The position numbers were made by a program, and so were the translations under genes. The notes beneath the pieces are model-generated. The model made no database searches and was not told where the DNA came from. It worked only from the letters and a program-made list of their open reading frames with translations. Positions 8,415 to 17,794 of a stretch of DNA of 64,000 nt are shown here, one piece after another; within the stretch, counting starts at the first letter, position 1; every line of letters starts with the position of its first letter. Origin of the DNA: Phytohabitans sp037414955 (lineage in GTDB: Bacteria; Actinomycetota; Actinomycetes; Mycobacteriales; Micromonosporaceae); assembly GCA_037414955.1 (NCBI GenBank), contig JBBEWH010000194.1:1-64000 (forward strand), given 5' to 3'.

Positions 8415-9548
8415 AGTGGTTGCCACAATGGGCCGGTGCGGATCGCGGGGTACAACGTGGAGAATCTGTTCGATCGGGCGCGCGCCCTCGACCAGCGCAC
8501 CTGGTCGGCCGGGCGGCCGGTGCTGGAGGCCTACCACGAGCTGACCGTCCTGCTGGAGGCGGCGGAGTACACATCGGACATCAAGGGCGATATCATCCGG
8601 CAACTGCGCCGGCTCGGCCTGGCCGGCGGCGACGTCGCGCGGTTCGCCCGGTTGCGGCAGAACCGGGGCCGGCTGGTCCGGCGGCTGCGCGCCGGTGGCG
8701 TGGAGATCGTCGCCGGCGGTCGCGGCGACTGGATCGGCTGGGTCGAGCTGATCACGGACCGGGTCGACGAGCAGGGCATGCTCAACACCGCCCGGGTGAT
8801 GCACGACGTGGGCGCCGACATCCTCGGCGTGGTCGAGGCGGAGAGCCGCACCGCGCTCAAGCACTTCACCGACGCCGGCCTGCTCGCGTCCGGCCGGCCC
8901 CGATACCCGCAGGTGATGGTCGTCGAAGGCAACGACGCGCGGGGCATCGAGGTGGGCGTGCTGGCCACCGGGGAGTACCCGCTCGTCGCGCAGCGCAGCC
9001 ACGTCGACGACGTCGACGACCGGGGCCGGATCTTCAGCCGGGACTGCCCCGAATACCACTTCCGGACCCCCTCCGGCGGGCGGTTGGCGGTGCTGGTGAA
9101 CCACTTCAAGAGCAAGGGGTACGGCGGCAAGGTCGCCTCCGACGCGATCCGGCGCCGCCAGGCGAGCCGGGTCGCGGACATCTACCGGGGGCTGGTCGCC
9201 GACGGCATCCCGGACGTGGCGATCCTCGGCGACCTGAACGACACCCCGGACAGCGAGCCGCTCGCACCGCTGCTGCGCGACACCGACCTGCGGGACATCT
9301 CGTCGCACCCGACCTTCGACGACGGCGGCCGCCCGGGCACCTACGGGTACTGCACCGCCCGCAACAAGCTCGACTACGTGCTGCTGAGCCCGTCGCTGTT
9401 CGACCGGGTCACCGGCGGCGGCATCTGGCGCAAGGGCGTGTGGGGCGGCAAGCGTGGCGTCCTCTGGCCGATCTACGACACGATGACGAAGGCCGTCCAC
9501 GCCGGTTCCGACCACGCGGCCATCTACGCCGACCTCGACCTCCCATGA
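8412..9548 (+). CDS. Endonuclease/exonuclease/phosphatase-family protein
   Basis: 378-aa member of the EEP (DNase I-like) fold. It starts RIAGYNVENLF, the strand carrying the metal-site Asn/Glu region; ILGVVEAES supplies the second acidic residue, LVNHFKSKGYGG the His strand, AILGDLNDTPDSEPL the Asp-x-Asn motif, and GSDHAAIYADL the terminal catalytic Asp-His. All expected catalytic motifs are present. Such proteins hydrolyse phosphodiesters in nucleic acids, lipids or small molecules; the substrate here is unknown. No signal peptide is seen, so it should be cytoplasmic. ATG 8412 lies inside the palindrome; GTG 8436 (VRIAGYNVENLF) is an equally good start. The stop at 9546-9548 lies in the next palindrome. 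Confidence 0.88.
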   Translation: MSGCHNGPVRIAGYNVENLFDRARALDQRTWSAGRPVLEAYHELTVLLEAAEYTSDIKGDIIRQLRRLGLAGGDVARFARLRQNRGRLVRRLRAGGVEIVAGGRGDWIGWVELITDRVDEQGMLNTARVMHDVGADILGVVEAESRTALKHFTDAGLLASGRPRYPQVMVVEGNDARGIEVGVLATGEYPLVAQRSHVDDVDDRGRIFSRDCPEYHFRTPSGGRLAVLVNHFKSKGYGGKVASDAIRRRQASRVADIYRGLVADGIPDVAILGDLNDTPDSEPLAPLLRDTDLRDISSHPTFDDGGRPGTYGYCTARNKLDYVLLSPSLFDRVTGGGIWRKGVWGGKRGVLWPIYDTMTKAVHAGSDHAAIYADLDLP

Positions 9549-9600
9549 CCAGGGGCGTCCCTCAGGTTGCTATAGCTACCTGAGGGACGCCTTGATCTTG
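9544..9600. repeat. 56/57-bp palindromic repeat, copy C, between convergent genes
   Basis: Arms GGGCGTCCCTCAGGT and ACCTGAGGGACGCC pair perfectly around TGCTATAGCT. The plus-strand gene stops in its left end (9546-9548) and the minus-strand lacI gene stops inside the left arm (9562-9564). The position and pairing suit a bidirectional terminator, although no U tract follows. Confidence 0.85.
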
Positions 9601-10638
9601 GGAGGTCACGCGGGGGTGCACCGAGCCGCGGACGACCAGGTGGGTGCCGACGAGGACCTGCGGCGGGGTGCCGCCGCGCGCCTCGTGCTCCAGCGCGAGC
9701 CGCACGGCGGTGCGCCCGACCTCCTCGTGGGGCAGGTGCACGGTGGTCAGGTTGAGGTCGAGCGAGGGCGACAGGTCGTCGAAGCCGACCATCGACACGT
9801 CGTCGGGCACCCGCAGGCCGTGCTCGGCGAGCGCCCGGTGGGCGCCGCCGGCGATCAGGTCGTTGAGCGCGAAGACGGCGGTGAAATCCGGCGGGCCGGC
9901 GGCCAGCCGCTCCTTCATCATGCGGTAGCCCTCGTGCCACTCCATCGTGCCCTCGACCTCGAGGGTCGGGTCGTGCGGCAGGCGGTGCGCGGCCAGCGCC
10001 CGCCGGTATCCCGCCAGGCGGCCCTCCGCCGTGGTGTAGCCGGGACGGCGGCCGAGGCACAGGATGCGCTCGTGGCCGGCGGACAGCAGGTGGCTGGTGG
10101 CCGCGAACGCGCCGCCGGCGTTGTCGTACTCGACGACGACCGCGGGCGCGTCCGGGCCGAGCGGCGGCCGTCCACAGAGGACCAGCTGGGAGCCGGCGGT
10201 CGCGAGCGCGTGCGCGTACTGGCTCATCCGCTCCCGGTAACGGTCGTCGGCCACCACGTTGCCGACCAGGATGACCGCTTCGGCGTGCTGCTCCCGCATG
10301 AACTGCACCATCGCGAGCTCGCGCTCCGGGTCGCCGCCGGTGGTGCCGATCAGGCAGAGCCGGCCCTCCTTGGCGGCCTGGGCCTCCACGCCCTGCGCCA
10401 CATGCGCGTAGTGCGGGGAGATCACCGAGTTGAGCACGATCGCGACGCTCTTGCTCGGCGTGCCGGCGAGCGCCCGGGCGTGGGCGTTGGCCACGTAGTC
10501 CAGTTCCTTGACCGCGCGCATGACGCGGGCACGGGTGGCGGGCGCGGCCGGGTAGCTGCCGGTCAGGATCCGGGACACGGTCGCGACGGACACGCCGGCC
10601 CGGTCGGCCACCTCCCGGATCGTCGTCCGCCGCGCCAT
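9562..10638 (-). CDS. LacI-family transcriptional regulator (rhamnogalacturonan region)
   Basis: 358-aa LacI/GalR regulator. The N-terminal helix-turn-helix reads TTIREVADRAGVSVATVSRIL with the hinge-helix segment NAHARALAG near residues 47-56, followed by a periplasmic-binding-protein-like sugar-sensing domain. ATG 10638 is preceded by AAGGA at seven bases; a TTG one codon upstream is ignored. It lies directly downstream of the DUF2264 gene on the same strand and probably controls this pectin region through AANCGTTT-type sites at 10652-10670 and 12579-12705. The last dozen residues (DQGVPQVAIAT end) come from palindrome copy C, so the native C-terminus was probably a little shorter. Confidence 0.92.
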   Translation of the reverse strand: MARRTTIREVADRAGVSVATVSRILTGSYPAAPATRARVMRAVKELDYVANAHARALAGTPSKSVAIVLNSVISPHYAHVAQGVEAQAAKEGRLCLIGTTGGDPERELAMVQFMREQHAEAVILVGNVVADDRYRERMSQYAHALATAGSQLVLCGRPPLGPDAPAVVVEYDNAGGAFAATSHLLSAGHERILCLGRRPGYTTAEGRLAGYRRALAAHRLPHDPTLEVEGTMEWHEGYRMMKERLAAGPPDFTAVFALNDLIAGGAHRALAEHGLRVPDDVSMVGFDDLSPSLDLNLTTVHLPHEEVGRTAVRLALEHEARGGTPPQVLVGTHLVVRGSVHPRVTSQDQGVPQVAIAT

Positions 10639-10651
10639 CAAGCCATCCTTG

Positions 10652-10670
10652 AACGTTTCAGGAAACGGTT
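10652..10670. promoter_or_regulatory. Putative LacI-type operator upstream of lacI
   Basis: AACGTTTC-AG-GAAACGGTT is an imperfect inverted repeat located 14 bp before the LacI start and across the DUF2264 stop codon. It resembles the CG-centred AANCGNTT sites bound by LacI-family proteins and shares its core with the two sites in the divergent region near 12.6 kb, suggesting autoregulation. Confidence 0.55.
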
Positions 10671-12622
10671 ACAGAATCACCGTACCGCACGGGCGCGCCC
10701 CCGTCGGCCGGGAAGCGCGCGTACGACAGGTGGGCGCCCAGGTCCAGCTCGACCCGCTCGCCGTCCGGGAACTCCACCGCGACCTGATCGCCCGCGACCG
10801 CTACCCGCAGCGACGCGCGCAGCGCGGCGGGGACGATCCGGTCCCCGGTGAGCGCGACCAGCGAGACGTAGATCGCGTGCCCACCCGGATGGCCGGCGGC
10901 CGTCAGGTACGGCGTCGCGGAGCACACCCCCAACGCGTTGGCGTCCACCGCACGGGCGACCGCCGCGTCGCCGAAACCGTGCAGGGCGACCGCGACGCTG
11001 GCGAGCCCGTCCGGCCGGCGCGCCCGCACCCATCCGGGACCACTGTGGACCTCCGGTGGGTGGGCGTCGGCGAGCGCGTAGCCGCCGTCCCGCACGGTGC
11101 GGCCCGCCGGCGCGGTCACCCGGTGGGCACGGATCTCCCACGGCCCGCGCACGACCGACGCGGTGACCACCCGCGTCTCACCGTCCTGGTACGCCGACGC
11201 CGCGAACCGGTCATGGACGGCGAGCGGCTCGACGCGCCGGCGCCGGGAGACCTCGCCGTCCGGCCCGAGCACGGCGAGGTGGCCGTCCGCCGCCCGCGCC
11301 CGGGCGTCCTCACTGGACTCCGGTGCCGCGTGCGACGCGTACCCGAACCGGGTGTAGTGCGGGTCGTCCAGCCCGTCGGCCGACAGGTGGCGGGCCCGGT
11401 CGCTGCCGTGGTTCACCACCCGCACCAGGCCGTCGTGCCGGGTGGCGTGCAGCAGCCAGCCGGGGCCGGGCATCGGCACGACCGGGTCGCCGTCGTCGAC
11501 CGGCGCGGCGCTCTCCCGCGCCGTCCACGCTGGATGGTCGGCGGGCAGCAGCAGGCCGAGGAACGCCTTGCTGGCCCAGTACGGCGACGCCGGACCCGAG
11601 TAGTGCTGGGTGGCCGGCAGGAACGGGTCGTACCAGCCGAGCCCGAGCAGGCCGCGCTCGTCCGGCACGCCGCGCTCCACGAAGTGCCGCAGCACGCCGC
11701 TGGCGATCCGCCGGGTCCGGCCGGGCGGCAGCGGGCTGGCGTCCATCAGCTCCCCCAGCCACAGCGGCGCGACGCTCGCGAACCGGTAGCACAGCGACCG
11801 TCCCTGATAGACGGGTGCGCCGTCGCGCGCGAACAGGTGCTGGTACTGGGTCAGGAAGGCGCGCAGCCGCTCCCGGTACTTGTCGCCGCGCGGGCGGTCG
11901 CCGGACATCCGGGCCCACAGCAACGGGTACAGGTGCAGTGCCCAGCCCGCGTAGTAGTCGAAGCTGCGCCCGGCGCCGTCGGTGTACCAGCCGTCCCCGA
12001 CGTACCACTGCTCGATCCGGTCCAGGCCCTCCTCGATCGCGGCCGGGTCGTGCGGCCCGCCGACGCCGGCGAGGAACTGCTGCACGATCACCGGGAACAG
12101 CACCCAGTTGCTGGGCCGGGTCTGCTTGCCGGCGACACCCGCGAGCCAGTCCACCACGCGGTCCCGCACCGGCGCGTCGAGCTGGTCGAACAGCCACGGG
12201 CGGGTCTCGTGCAGCGCCAGCGCCACCGAGGCCGCCTCCACCAGTGACTGCGCGCAGTCGGCGGGCGCCGGCCAGGCGTACCGGTGGCCGGGGTCGGTGC
12301 CGCGGGCCAGGCCGTCGGCGTACCGCTCGACCAGGCCACCCGAGGCGGCGCCCCCTGCGATGCGGCACGCCGCGAGCAGGAACGTCCGCGCGTAGCCCTC
12401 GAAGCCGTCGCTGGCCAGGCCGGCGTTGCTGGGCCGCCCGGGCAGGCGGTACTGCGCGCCGCCCGGCGTGGCGTAGGGCACCACGGCGCCCAGCAGGTGG
12501 TCGGCGACCGCTTCCCAGTGGGCGCGGGTCCACCCCGTGTACGGCGCTCCCAGCCCGTCGGTCGGTGGCAGCTTACTAGTTAAAGCGTTTGTACTGATGT
12601 CCCGCAGCCTAGGACACCGCAC
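10658..12622 (-). CDS. DUF2264-family protein, probable glycoside hydrolase of pectin utilisation
   Basis: About 654 aa, matching the DUF2264 family: APYTGWTRAHWEAVADHLL at the N-terminus, then an (alpha/alpha)6-type helical region with FEGYARTFLLAACRIAG, SNWVLFPVIVQQFL, FDYYAGWALHLYPLLW and YWASKAFLGLLLP, then a beta-rich C-terminal half. Members occur in pectin and arabinogalactan loci, and I believe some are assigned to a glucuronidase family, though I am not certain. No signal peptide is visible, so it would act on imported oligosaccharides. The only in-frame start covering the conserved N-terminus is GTG 12622, which places the operator at 12579-12594 inside the reading frame; a non-standard start further in is possible. 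It is divergent from the PL26 gene and upstream of lacI. Confidence 0.8.
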   Translation of the reverse strand: MRCPRLRDISTNALTSKLPPTDGLGAPYTGWTRAHWEAVADHLLGAVVPYATPGGAQYRLPGRPSNAGLASDGFEGYARTFLLAACRIAGGAASGGLVERYADGLARGTDPGHRYAWPAPADCAQSLVEAASVALALHETRPWLFDQLDAPVRDRVVDWLAGVAGKQTRPSNWVLFPVIVQQFLAGVGGPHDPAAIEEGLDRIEQWYVGDGWYTDGAGRSFDYYAGWALHLYPLLWARMSGDRPRGDKYRERLRAFLTQYQHLFARDGAPVYQGRSLCYRFASVAPLWLGELMDASPLPPGRTRRIASGVLRHFVERGVPDERGLLGLGWYDPFLPATQHYSGPASPYWASKAFLGLLLPADHPAWTARESAAPVDDGDPVVPMPGPGWLLHATRHDGLVRVVNHGSDRARHLSADGLDDPHYTRFGYASHAAPESSEDARARAADGHLAVLGPDGEVSRRRRVEPLAVHDRFAASAYQDGETRVVTASVVRGPWEIRAHRVTAPAGRTVRDGGYALADAHPPEVHSGPGWVRARRPDGLASVAVALHGFGDAAVARAVDANALGVCSATPYLTAAGHPGGHAIYVSLVALTGDRIVPAALRASLRVAVAGDQVAVEFPDGERVELDLGAHLSYARFPADGGAPVRYGDSVTVS

Positions 12623-12705
12623 CCACCACGATCAACCAGCACTTCTCCAGGTATTGACATCCGTAATGCTCACTGGTTCGCTGCTAGGCGATAGTAAGCG
12701 TTTCA
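12579..12705. promoter_or_regulatory. Divergent regulatory region with two LacI/cre-like sites
   Basis: GTTAAAGCGTTTGTAC (12579-12594) and AGTAAGCGTTTCAC (12692-12705) share the AAGCGTTT core; the second read in reverse is TGAAACGCTTAC, very close to the consensus of LacI/CcpA-type operators. They flank the divergent starts of the DUF2264 and PL26 genes. A TTGACA at 12654-12659 is a candidate -35 for the plus-strand gene, but I see no convincing -10 at the right distance. Confidence 0.6.
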
Positions 12706-12724
12706 CCCAGTCTTGGGAGTGCCC

Positions 12725-15427
12725 ATGGTCCCACGCCGCAGCCTCCTGATCGGCGCCGCGCTCGCCGGTGCCGCGAGCCAACTCCCGCTGCCGGCCCGTC
12801 CGGCCAAGGCGGCGGCGCAAGCCCCGCCGGAGGTGCCCCTGCGCTGGCTGGAGGGCGGCGCACCGCCGGCCCTCGTCGGCGCCACCTGGGGCGTGCCGTG
12901 GCCGCGCGGCACCCTCGCCCGCGACCAGGAGCTGTCGTTGACGACGGCCGCCGGCGAGCCGGTGCCCGTGCAGTCCTGGCCGATCGGCTACTGGCCGGAC
13001 GGCACGGTCAAGTGGACCGCCCACGCGCTCGGTGCCGGGGCGACCGCCGAGGAGTACACGCTCCGGGCCGGGGCCGCGGCTGCCCCCGCCGCGCCGCTCA
13101 AGGTCACCGAGACCGCCGACGCGGTCGTGGTGGACACCGGCGTGATCCGCTGCCGGATCGCCCGCCGCGGCCGGGTGCTGGTGCCCCTGATCGCGCGCGG
13201 CGACCGCACGGTCGCCACCGGCGGCACGCTCGTGTGCCTGCGCAAGGACGGGCCCGGCGACGACGAGGCGGGCACCGTGCGCCAGGAGCGCTTCACCAGC
13301 GACATCCAGAAGGTCACCGTCGAGCAGCGCGGCCCGGTCCGGGCCGTGGTGCGCGTCGAGGGCCGGCACCGCGCGCAGCGCGGCGACCGGGAGTGGTTGC
13401 CCTTCAGCATCCGGCTGTACCTGTACGCGGGCAGCGACGGCATCCGGATGATGCACACGTTCGTCTTCGACGGCGACGAGAGCAAGGACTTCCTCAGTGG
13501 ACTCGGTGTCCGCTTCAAGGTGCCGATGAGCGACCAGCTCCACGACCGGCACGTGCGGTTCGCGGGCGACGGTAACGGCGTGCTCGGTGAGGCGGTGCGC
13601 GGCATCACCGGCCTGCGCCGGGATCCGGGCGCGGCGGCACGCCAGGCGCAGATCGCCGGCCAGCCGACACCTGACCCATCCACATGGGACACCCGGGTCA
13701 CCAGCCGGCTGCACCTGATCCCGGCGTGGGGTGACTACAGCCTGCGTCAGCTGTCCGACGGCTGCTTCGACGTCCGCAAGCGCACCAGCGCGGGCCACGG
13801 CTGGATCCAGGTGGACACCGGCCGCCGCGCCGCGGGCCTCGGCTACGTCGGCGGCATCTCCGGCGGTCTCGCGTTCGGCATGAAGGACTTCTGGCAGCTG
13901 CACCCGACCCAGCTCGACGTGCGCGGCGCGGCCGGCGACACCGCCGAGGTCACCGCGTGGCTGTGGTCGCCCGAGGCCACCCCGATGGACCTGCGCTTCT
14001 ACCACGACGGCATGGGTCAGGACACCTATCCGGAGCAGCTCCAGGGCCTGGAGATCACATACGAGGACTACGAGCCCGGCTTCGGCTCGCCATACGGGGT
14101 GGCCCGCACCACCGAGCTGTTCTTCTGGGCGCTCGGGGCCACGCCATCCGCGCAACGGTTCGCCGAGCTGGCCGCCGCGGTGCGGACCCCGCCGCTCCTG
14201 GTCGCCCCGCCGGCGCGGCTGCACGCGGCCGGCGTCTTCGGCGACTGGAGCCCGGTCGACCGGTCCACCCCGGCCCGGCGGGAGATCGAGGACCGGCTGG
14301 ACTTCCTCTTCGACCACCACCGCGATCAGGTCGAGCAGCGCTCCTGGTACGGCTTCTGGAACTACGGCGACATCATGCACAGCTACGACCCGGACCGGCA
14401 CGTGTGGCGGTACGACGTCGGCGGGTACGCGTGGGCCAACTCGGAGCTCTCCCCCGACCTGTGGCTGTGGTACCAGTACCTGCGCTCCGGCCGGGCCGAC
14501 GTGTTCCGGTTCGCCGAGGCGATGACCCGGCACACCGGCGAGGTCGACGTCTACCACCTCGGGAAGTACCGCGACCTCGGCACCCGCCACGGCGTGCTGC
14601 ACTGGGCCGACAGCGCCAAGCAGCTGCGCATCAGCACCGCGGCGTACCGGCGGTTCTACTACTTCCTCACCGCCGACGAGCGCACCGGCGACCTGATGCG
14701 CGACCTCGTCGACTCGGACCGGACGTTCCTGGTGCTCGACCCGATCCGGAAGATCCGCACCGAGCCGTACCAGCCGGACCCGCACGCGCTGTCGGTCGGC
14801 ACCGGCACCGACTGGAGTGGGCTCGCCTCCGCCTGGCTCACCGAGTGGGAGCGCGGCGGGGATCCCATCGCGCTGCTGAAGCTGATGAACAGCGCCCGCA
14901 CGATCGCCGCCATGCCCAACGGCTTCATCCAGGGCAGCGGACTGTACGATCTGGACACTGGCGCGTTCGCTCCCGCCCAGCCGGTGGTGTCGGTCGGGGC
15001 GCTCGGCGCCGTGTTCGGGCTCGTCGAGATGTGCAGCGAGATCATCGACCTGCTCGACCTGCCGGAGTTCACCGACGCCTGGCTGCAGTACTGCCGGCTC
15101 TACAACGGCACCGCCGCCGAGCAGATCGCCGAGACCGGGCAGTCGTTCGGCAACCTCAACCTGCGCCAGGCGCACGCCCGGCTCACCGCGTACGCCGCCG
15201 CGAAGACCGGCAACCCGGCGCTGGCCGACCGCGCCTGGCAGGAGTTCTACACCGGACACGCCGGCTATCCCCGTAACCTGTCGTGGCATTCGACGCGGAT
15301 CGACGGCCCGGCCGTGCTCAAGCCGGTCGACGAGGCCGCCTTCGTGTCCACCAACGCCAGCGCGCAGTACGGCCTGGCCGCCATCCAGTGCCTCGCCCTC
15401 GTCGGCGACCGCCTCCCTTCTTCTTAA
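12725..15427 (+). CDS. Secreted PcRGLX/YetA-like exo-rhamnogalacturonan lyase (PL26-like)
   Basis: 900-aa exported protein. The N-terminus VPRRSLLIGAALAGAASQ is a twin-arginine-like signal. The mature protein begins with the PcRGLX/YetA domain (WGVPWPRGTLARDQ, then VPVQSWPIGYWPDGTVKWTA at about residues 82-101), followed by a beta-rich middle and an alpha/alpha-barrel-like C-terminal half (YGFWNYGDIMHSYDP, YAWANSELSPDLWLWYQYL, RHTGEVDVYHLG). This layout is that of PL26 exo-rhamnogalacturonan lyases, which cleave the RG-I backbone by beta-elimination. ATG 12725 has GGGAG five bases upstream. It precedes a PL11 gene on the same strand with palindrome D between them. The family call rests on motif memory; YetA homologues of unproven activity are the alternative. 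Confidence 0.82.
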   Translation: MVPRRSLLIGAALAGAASQLPLPARPAKAAAQAPPEVPLRWLEGGAPPALVGATWGVPWPRGTLARDQELSLTTAAGEPVPVQSWPIGYWPDGTVKWTAHALGAGATAEEYTLRAGAAAAPAAPLKVTETADAVVVDTGVIRCRIARRGRVLVPLIARGDRTVATGGTLVCLRKDGPGDDEAGTVRQERFTSDIQKVTVEQRGPVRAVVRVEGRHRAQRGDREWLPFSIRLYLYAGSDGIRMMHTFVFDGDESKDFLSGLGVRFKVPMSDQLHDRHVRFAGDGNGVLGEAVRGITGLRRDPGAAARQAQIAGQPTPDPSTWDTRVTSRLHLIPAWGDYSLRQLSDGCFDVRKRTSAGHGWIQVDTGRRAAGLGYVGGISGGLAFGMKDFWQLHPTQLDVRGAAGDTAEVTAWLWSPEATPMDLRFYHDGMGQDTYPEQLQGLEITYEDYEPGFGSPYGVARTTELFFWALGATPSAQRFAELAAAVRTPPLLVAPPARLHAAGVFGDWSPVDRSTPARREIEDRLDFLFDHHRDQVEQRSWYGFWNYGDIMHSYDPDRHVWRYDVGGYAWANSELSPDLWLWYQYLRSGRADVFRFAEAMTRHTGEVDVYHLGKYRDLGTRHGVLHWADSAKQLRISTAAYRRFYYFLTADERTGDLMRDLVDSDRTFLVLDPIRKIRTEPYQPDPHALSVGTGTDWSGLASAWLTEWERGGDPIALLKLMNSARTIAAMPNGFIQGSGLYDLDTGAFAPAQPVVSVGALGAVFGLVEMCSEIIDLLDLPEFTDAWLQYCRLYNGTAAEQIAETGQSFGNLNLRQAHARLTAYAAAKTGNPALADRAWQEFYTGHAGYPRNLSWHSTRIDGPAVLKPVDEAAFVSTNASAQYGLAAIQCLALVGDRLPSS

Positions 15428-15436
15428 CCCGCCCAC

Positions 15437-15492
15437 CATGATCAAGGCGTCCCTCAAGTAGTCCTAACGACTTGAAGGACGCCCTGATCATG
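15437..15492. repeat. 56-bp palindromic repeat, copy D
   Basis: Arms CATGATCAAGGCGTCCCTCA and GAAGGACGCCCTGATCATG lie ten bases after the PL26 stop and about 40 bases before the PL11 start. It may terminate or attenuate read-through into the next gene. Confidence 0.88.
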
Positions 15493-15533
15493 GGCGCGCG
15501 CCTCCACCGCGTGCCCTCCACGAGGAGTGACCC

Positions 15534-17777
15534 ATGAAACGCACCCTGACGGTGGCGTCCGTCGCCACCGTGCTGTTCGGCGCCGGGATCGTGGTCGCGC
15601 TCAACGCGTCCGCCGCGACCACCCGATACGAGGCCGAGACCGCACCGGCCACCTGCGACGGCGCCATCGCCGCGAACCACTCCGGCTACTCCGGCGCTGG
15701 GTTCTGCGACTCCAACGGGGCGGTCGGGGCGGCGGCGCAGTTCACCGTGACCGCGGCCAGCGCCGGCACCGCCACTGTGGACATCCGGTACGCCAACGGC
15801 GCCGGCGCCGGGCGGCCGGCGGACGTCAGCGTCAACGGCGCCGTCACGCAGGGCGGGTTCGCCTTCGACCCCACCGGCGCCTGGAACGCCTGGGCGACCC
15901 GGACGCTGACCGTGTCACTGAACGCGGGCACCAACACCGTGCGGCTCGCCGCGACCACCGCCGGCGGGCTGGCGAACATCGACTATCTGGACGTCACGAC
16001 CGGCGGCGGCACGACACCCACCACCCCGTCGCCGTCCGGCAACGGCCGGCGGATGGAGAGCCTCGGCCGGGGCGTGGTGGCGGTCCGCTCGGCCAGCAAC
16101 AGCGTGCTGGTGTCGTGGCGGCTGCTGGGGCTGGACCCGGCCGGCATCGGCTTCAACGTGTACCGGTCGGCGGCCAGCGGCGCGGCCGTCAAGCTGAACG
16201 CCGCCGTCCTGACCGGCGGAACGAACTATGTGGACAGTACGGCGAACCTGGCACAGGCGAACAGCTATCACGTCCGGCCGGTGACCAACGGCGTGGAGGG
16301 CGCCGCGAGCGGCGCGTTCACGCTGACCGCCAACCACGCCACCGAGCCGGTCCACCGGGTGCCGTTGCGCGGCGGCGGCGCGGTCAAGTTCGTCTGGGTC
16401 GGCGACCTCGACGGCGACGGCGAGTACGACTACGTGCTGGACCGGCAGACGTCCCCGCAGACCATCGAGGCGTACCGGAGCAACGGGCAGTTCCTCTGGT
16501 CGGTCAACATGGGCCCGAACAGCACCAACCAGGACAACATCGAGGGCGGATCGGCCACGGTGAACGTCGGGCACAACGACGGCGTCACCGTCTACGATCT
16601 GGACAGCGACGGCCGCGCCGAGGTCGCCGTGCGGATCGCCAACGGCGTCGTCTTCGGCAACGGCGCCACCTACAACGGCTTGAGTGACAACACCCGCCAG
16701 GCCATCGCGATCCTCGACGGCATGACCGGCGCGGCCCGCGCCACCGCCCCGGTGCCGACCGACTACCTGTCCGACGGCCCGATGTACGCCCGGTTCGCCG
16801 TGGGCCACCTCGACGGCGTCAACCCGAGCCTGGTCGCGTACATGAAGAACCGCATCGGCTCCGGCGACTTCAACCTCATGTACACCGCCTGGCGGTTCAC
16901 CGGCAGCGCCCTGAGCATGCAGTGGAAGTTCCTGCGCGGCAACCAGAACCTGCCCGACGGGCACAACACCCGGGTCATCGACGTCGACGGCAACGGCACC
17001 GACGAGGTCGCCGAGATCGGGTTCGTGCTCAACGGCAACGGCACGCTGCGCTACTCGCTGGCGTCGCGGGGCGTCGTCCACGGCGACCGCTTCCACATCG
17101 CCAAGATCGACCCCAACCGGGCGGGCCTGCAAGGCTACGGCGTGCAGCAGGACAACCCCAGCGGCCTGCGCGACTACTACTACGACGCGGCGACCGGCAA
17201 CATGATCTGGCAGCACGTCGAGGCCGGCGTCGCCGATGTGGGCCGCGGCATGGTCGGCGACGTCGACCCCCGCTTCCCCGGCATGGAGGTCTGGGCCTTC
17301 TCCGGCCTCTACAACGCGCCCAGCAACCAGCTCACCCAGGCCAACACGACGCTCCAGCCGTGGCCGCAGACGGGCCTGTTCTGGGACGGCGACCTCAGCA
17401 TCGAGCTGCTCAACGACGGCAAGATCGAGAAGTGGAACCCGAACGCCCCGACCGGCACCGGCAGCGTGCCGCGACTGGTCAGCACGTGGAACTTCGGCGC
17501 GGTCGACGCCAGCCAGAGCGTCCAGCCCACCTTCCACGGCGACATCCTGGGTGACTGGCGCGAGGAGGCCGTGTACACCAACGCCAGCTTCAACGAGCTG
17601 ATCATCTTCACCACGAACCAGGCCAGCAGCACCCGGCTGTACACGCTGGCCCACAACCCGGCCTACCGCAACGACCTGACCGTCAAGGGGTACATGCAGT
17701 CGCACCACGTCGACTACTTCCTCGGCAACGGCATGGCCCAGCCGCCCCGGCCGAACATCACCTATCCCGCCCGCTGA
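15534..17777 (+). CDS. Secreted rhamnogalacturonan lyase (PL11) with N-terminal CBM35-like module
   Basis: 747-aa extracellular enzyme. A Sec-type signal peptide (KRTLTVASVATVLFGAGIVV) is followed by a CBM35-like module (TTRYEAETAPATCDGA to ANIDYLDVTTGG, about 28-158), a Thr/Pro/Ser linker and the PL11 catalytic region: RRMESLGRGVVAVRS, VLVSWRLLGLDPAGIGFNVYR, a fibronectin-like segment, then the beta-propeller with repeated calcium-binding motifs (GDLDGDGEYDYVLDR, YDLDSDGRAEVAVR, IDVDGNGTDEVAEIG) and GDILGDWREEAVY. This matches YesW/YesX-type RG-I lyases, which cut the GalA-Rha backbone by beta-elimination. GAGGAG precedes ATG 15534. With PL26, it gives endo plus exo attack on RG-I outside the cell. 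Confidence 0.94.
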   Translation: MKRTLTVASVATVLFGAGIVVALNASAATTRYEAETAPATCDGAIAANHSGYSGAGFCDSNGAVGAAAQFTVTAASAGTATVDIRYANGAGAGRPADVSVNGAVTQGGFAFDPTGAWNAWATRTLTVSLNAGTNTVRLAATTAGGLANIDYLDVTTGGGTTPTTPSPSGNGRRMESLGRGVVAVRSASNSVLVSWRLLGLDPAGIGFNVYRSAASGAAVKLNAAVLTGGTNYVDSTANLAQANSYHVRPVTNGVEGAASGAFTLTANHATEPVHRVPLRGGGAVKFVWVGDLDGDGEYDYVLDRQTSPQTIEAYRSNGQFLWSVNMGPNSTNQDNIEGGSATVNVGHNDGVTVYDLDSDGRAEVAVRIANGVVFGNGATYNGLSDNTRQAIAILDGMTGAARATAPVPTDYLSDGPMYARFAVGHLDGVNPSLVAYMKNRIGSGDFNLMYTAWRFTGSALSMQWKFLRGNQNLPDGHNTRVIDVDGNGTDEVAEIGFVLNGNGTLRYSLASRGVVHGDRFHIAKIDPNRAGLQGYGVQQDNPSGLRDYYYDAATGNMIWQHVEAGVADVGRGMVGDVDPRFPGMEVWAFSGLYNAPSNQLTQANTTLQPWPQTGLFWDGDLSIELLNDGKIEKWNPNAPTGTGSVPRLVSTWNFGAVDASQSVQPTFHGDILGDWREEAVYTNASFNELIIFTTNQASSTRLYTLAHNPAYRNDLTVKGYMQSHHVDYFLGNGMAQPPRPNITYPAR

Positions 17778-17794
17778 CGGATCCGTGCACCCGC

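Noticed and set aside
12632..15457. 941-codon open frame on the minus strand opposite the PL26-like gene
   Set aside because: It mirrors the whole PL26-like coding region in the antisense frame common in very GC-rich DNA, has Arg/Gly/Val/His-rich content and no family motifs.
15437..15492. Standard Rho-independent terminators as full explanation of the palindromes
   Set aside because: No U tract follows the stems, copy F is between divergent genes, and partial copies exist inside coding sequence, so a terminator role alone does not explain the family.
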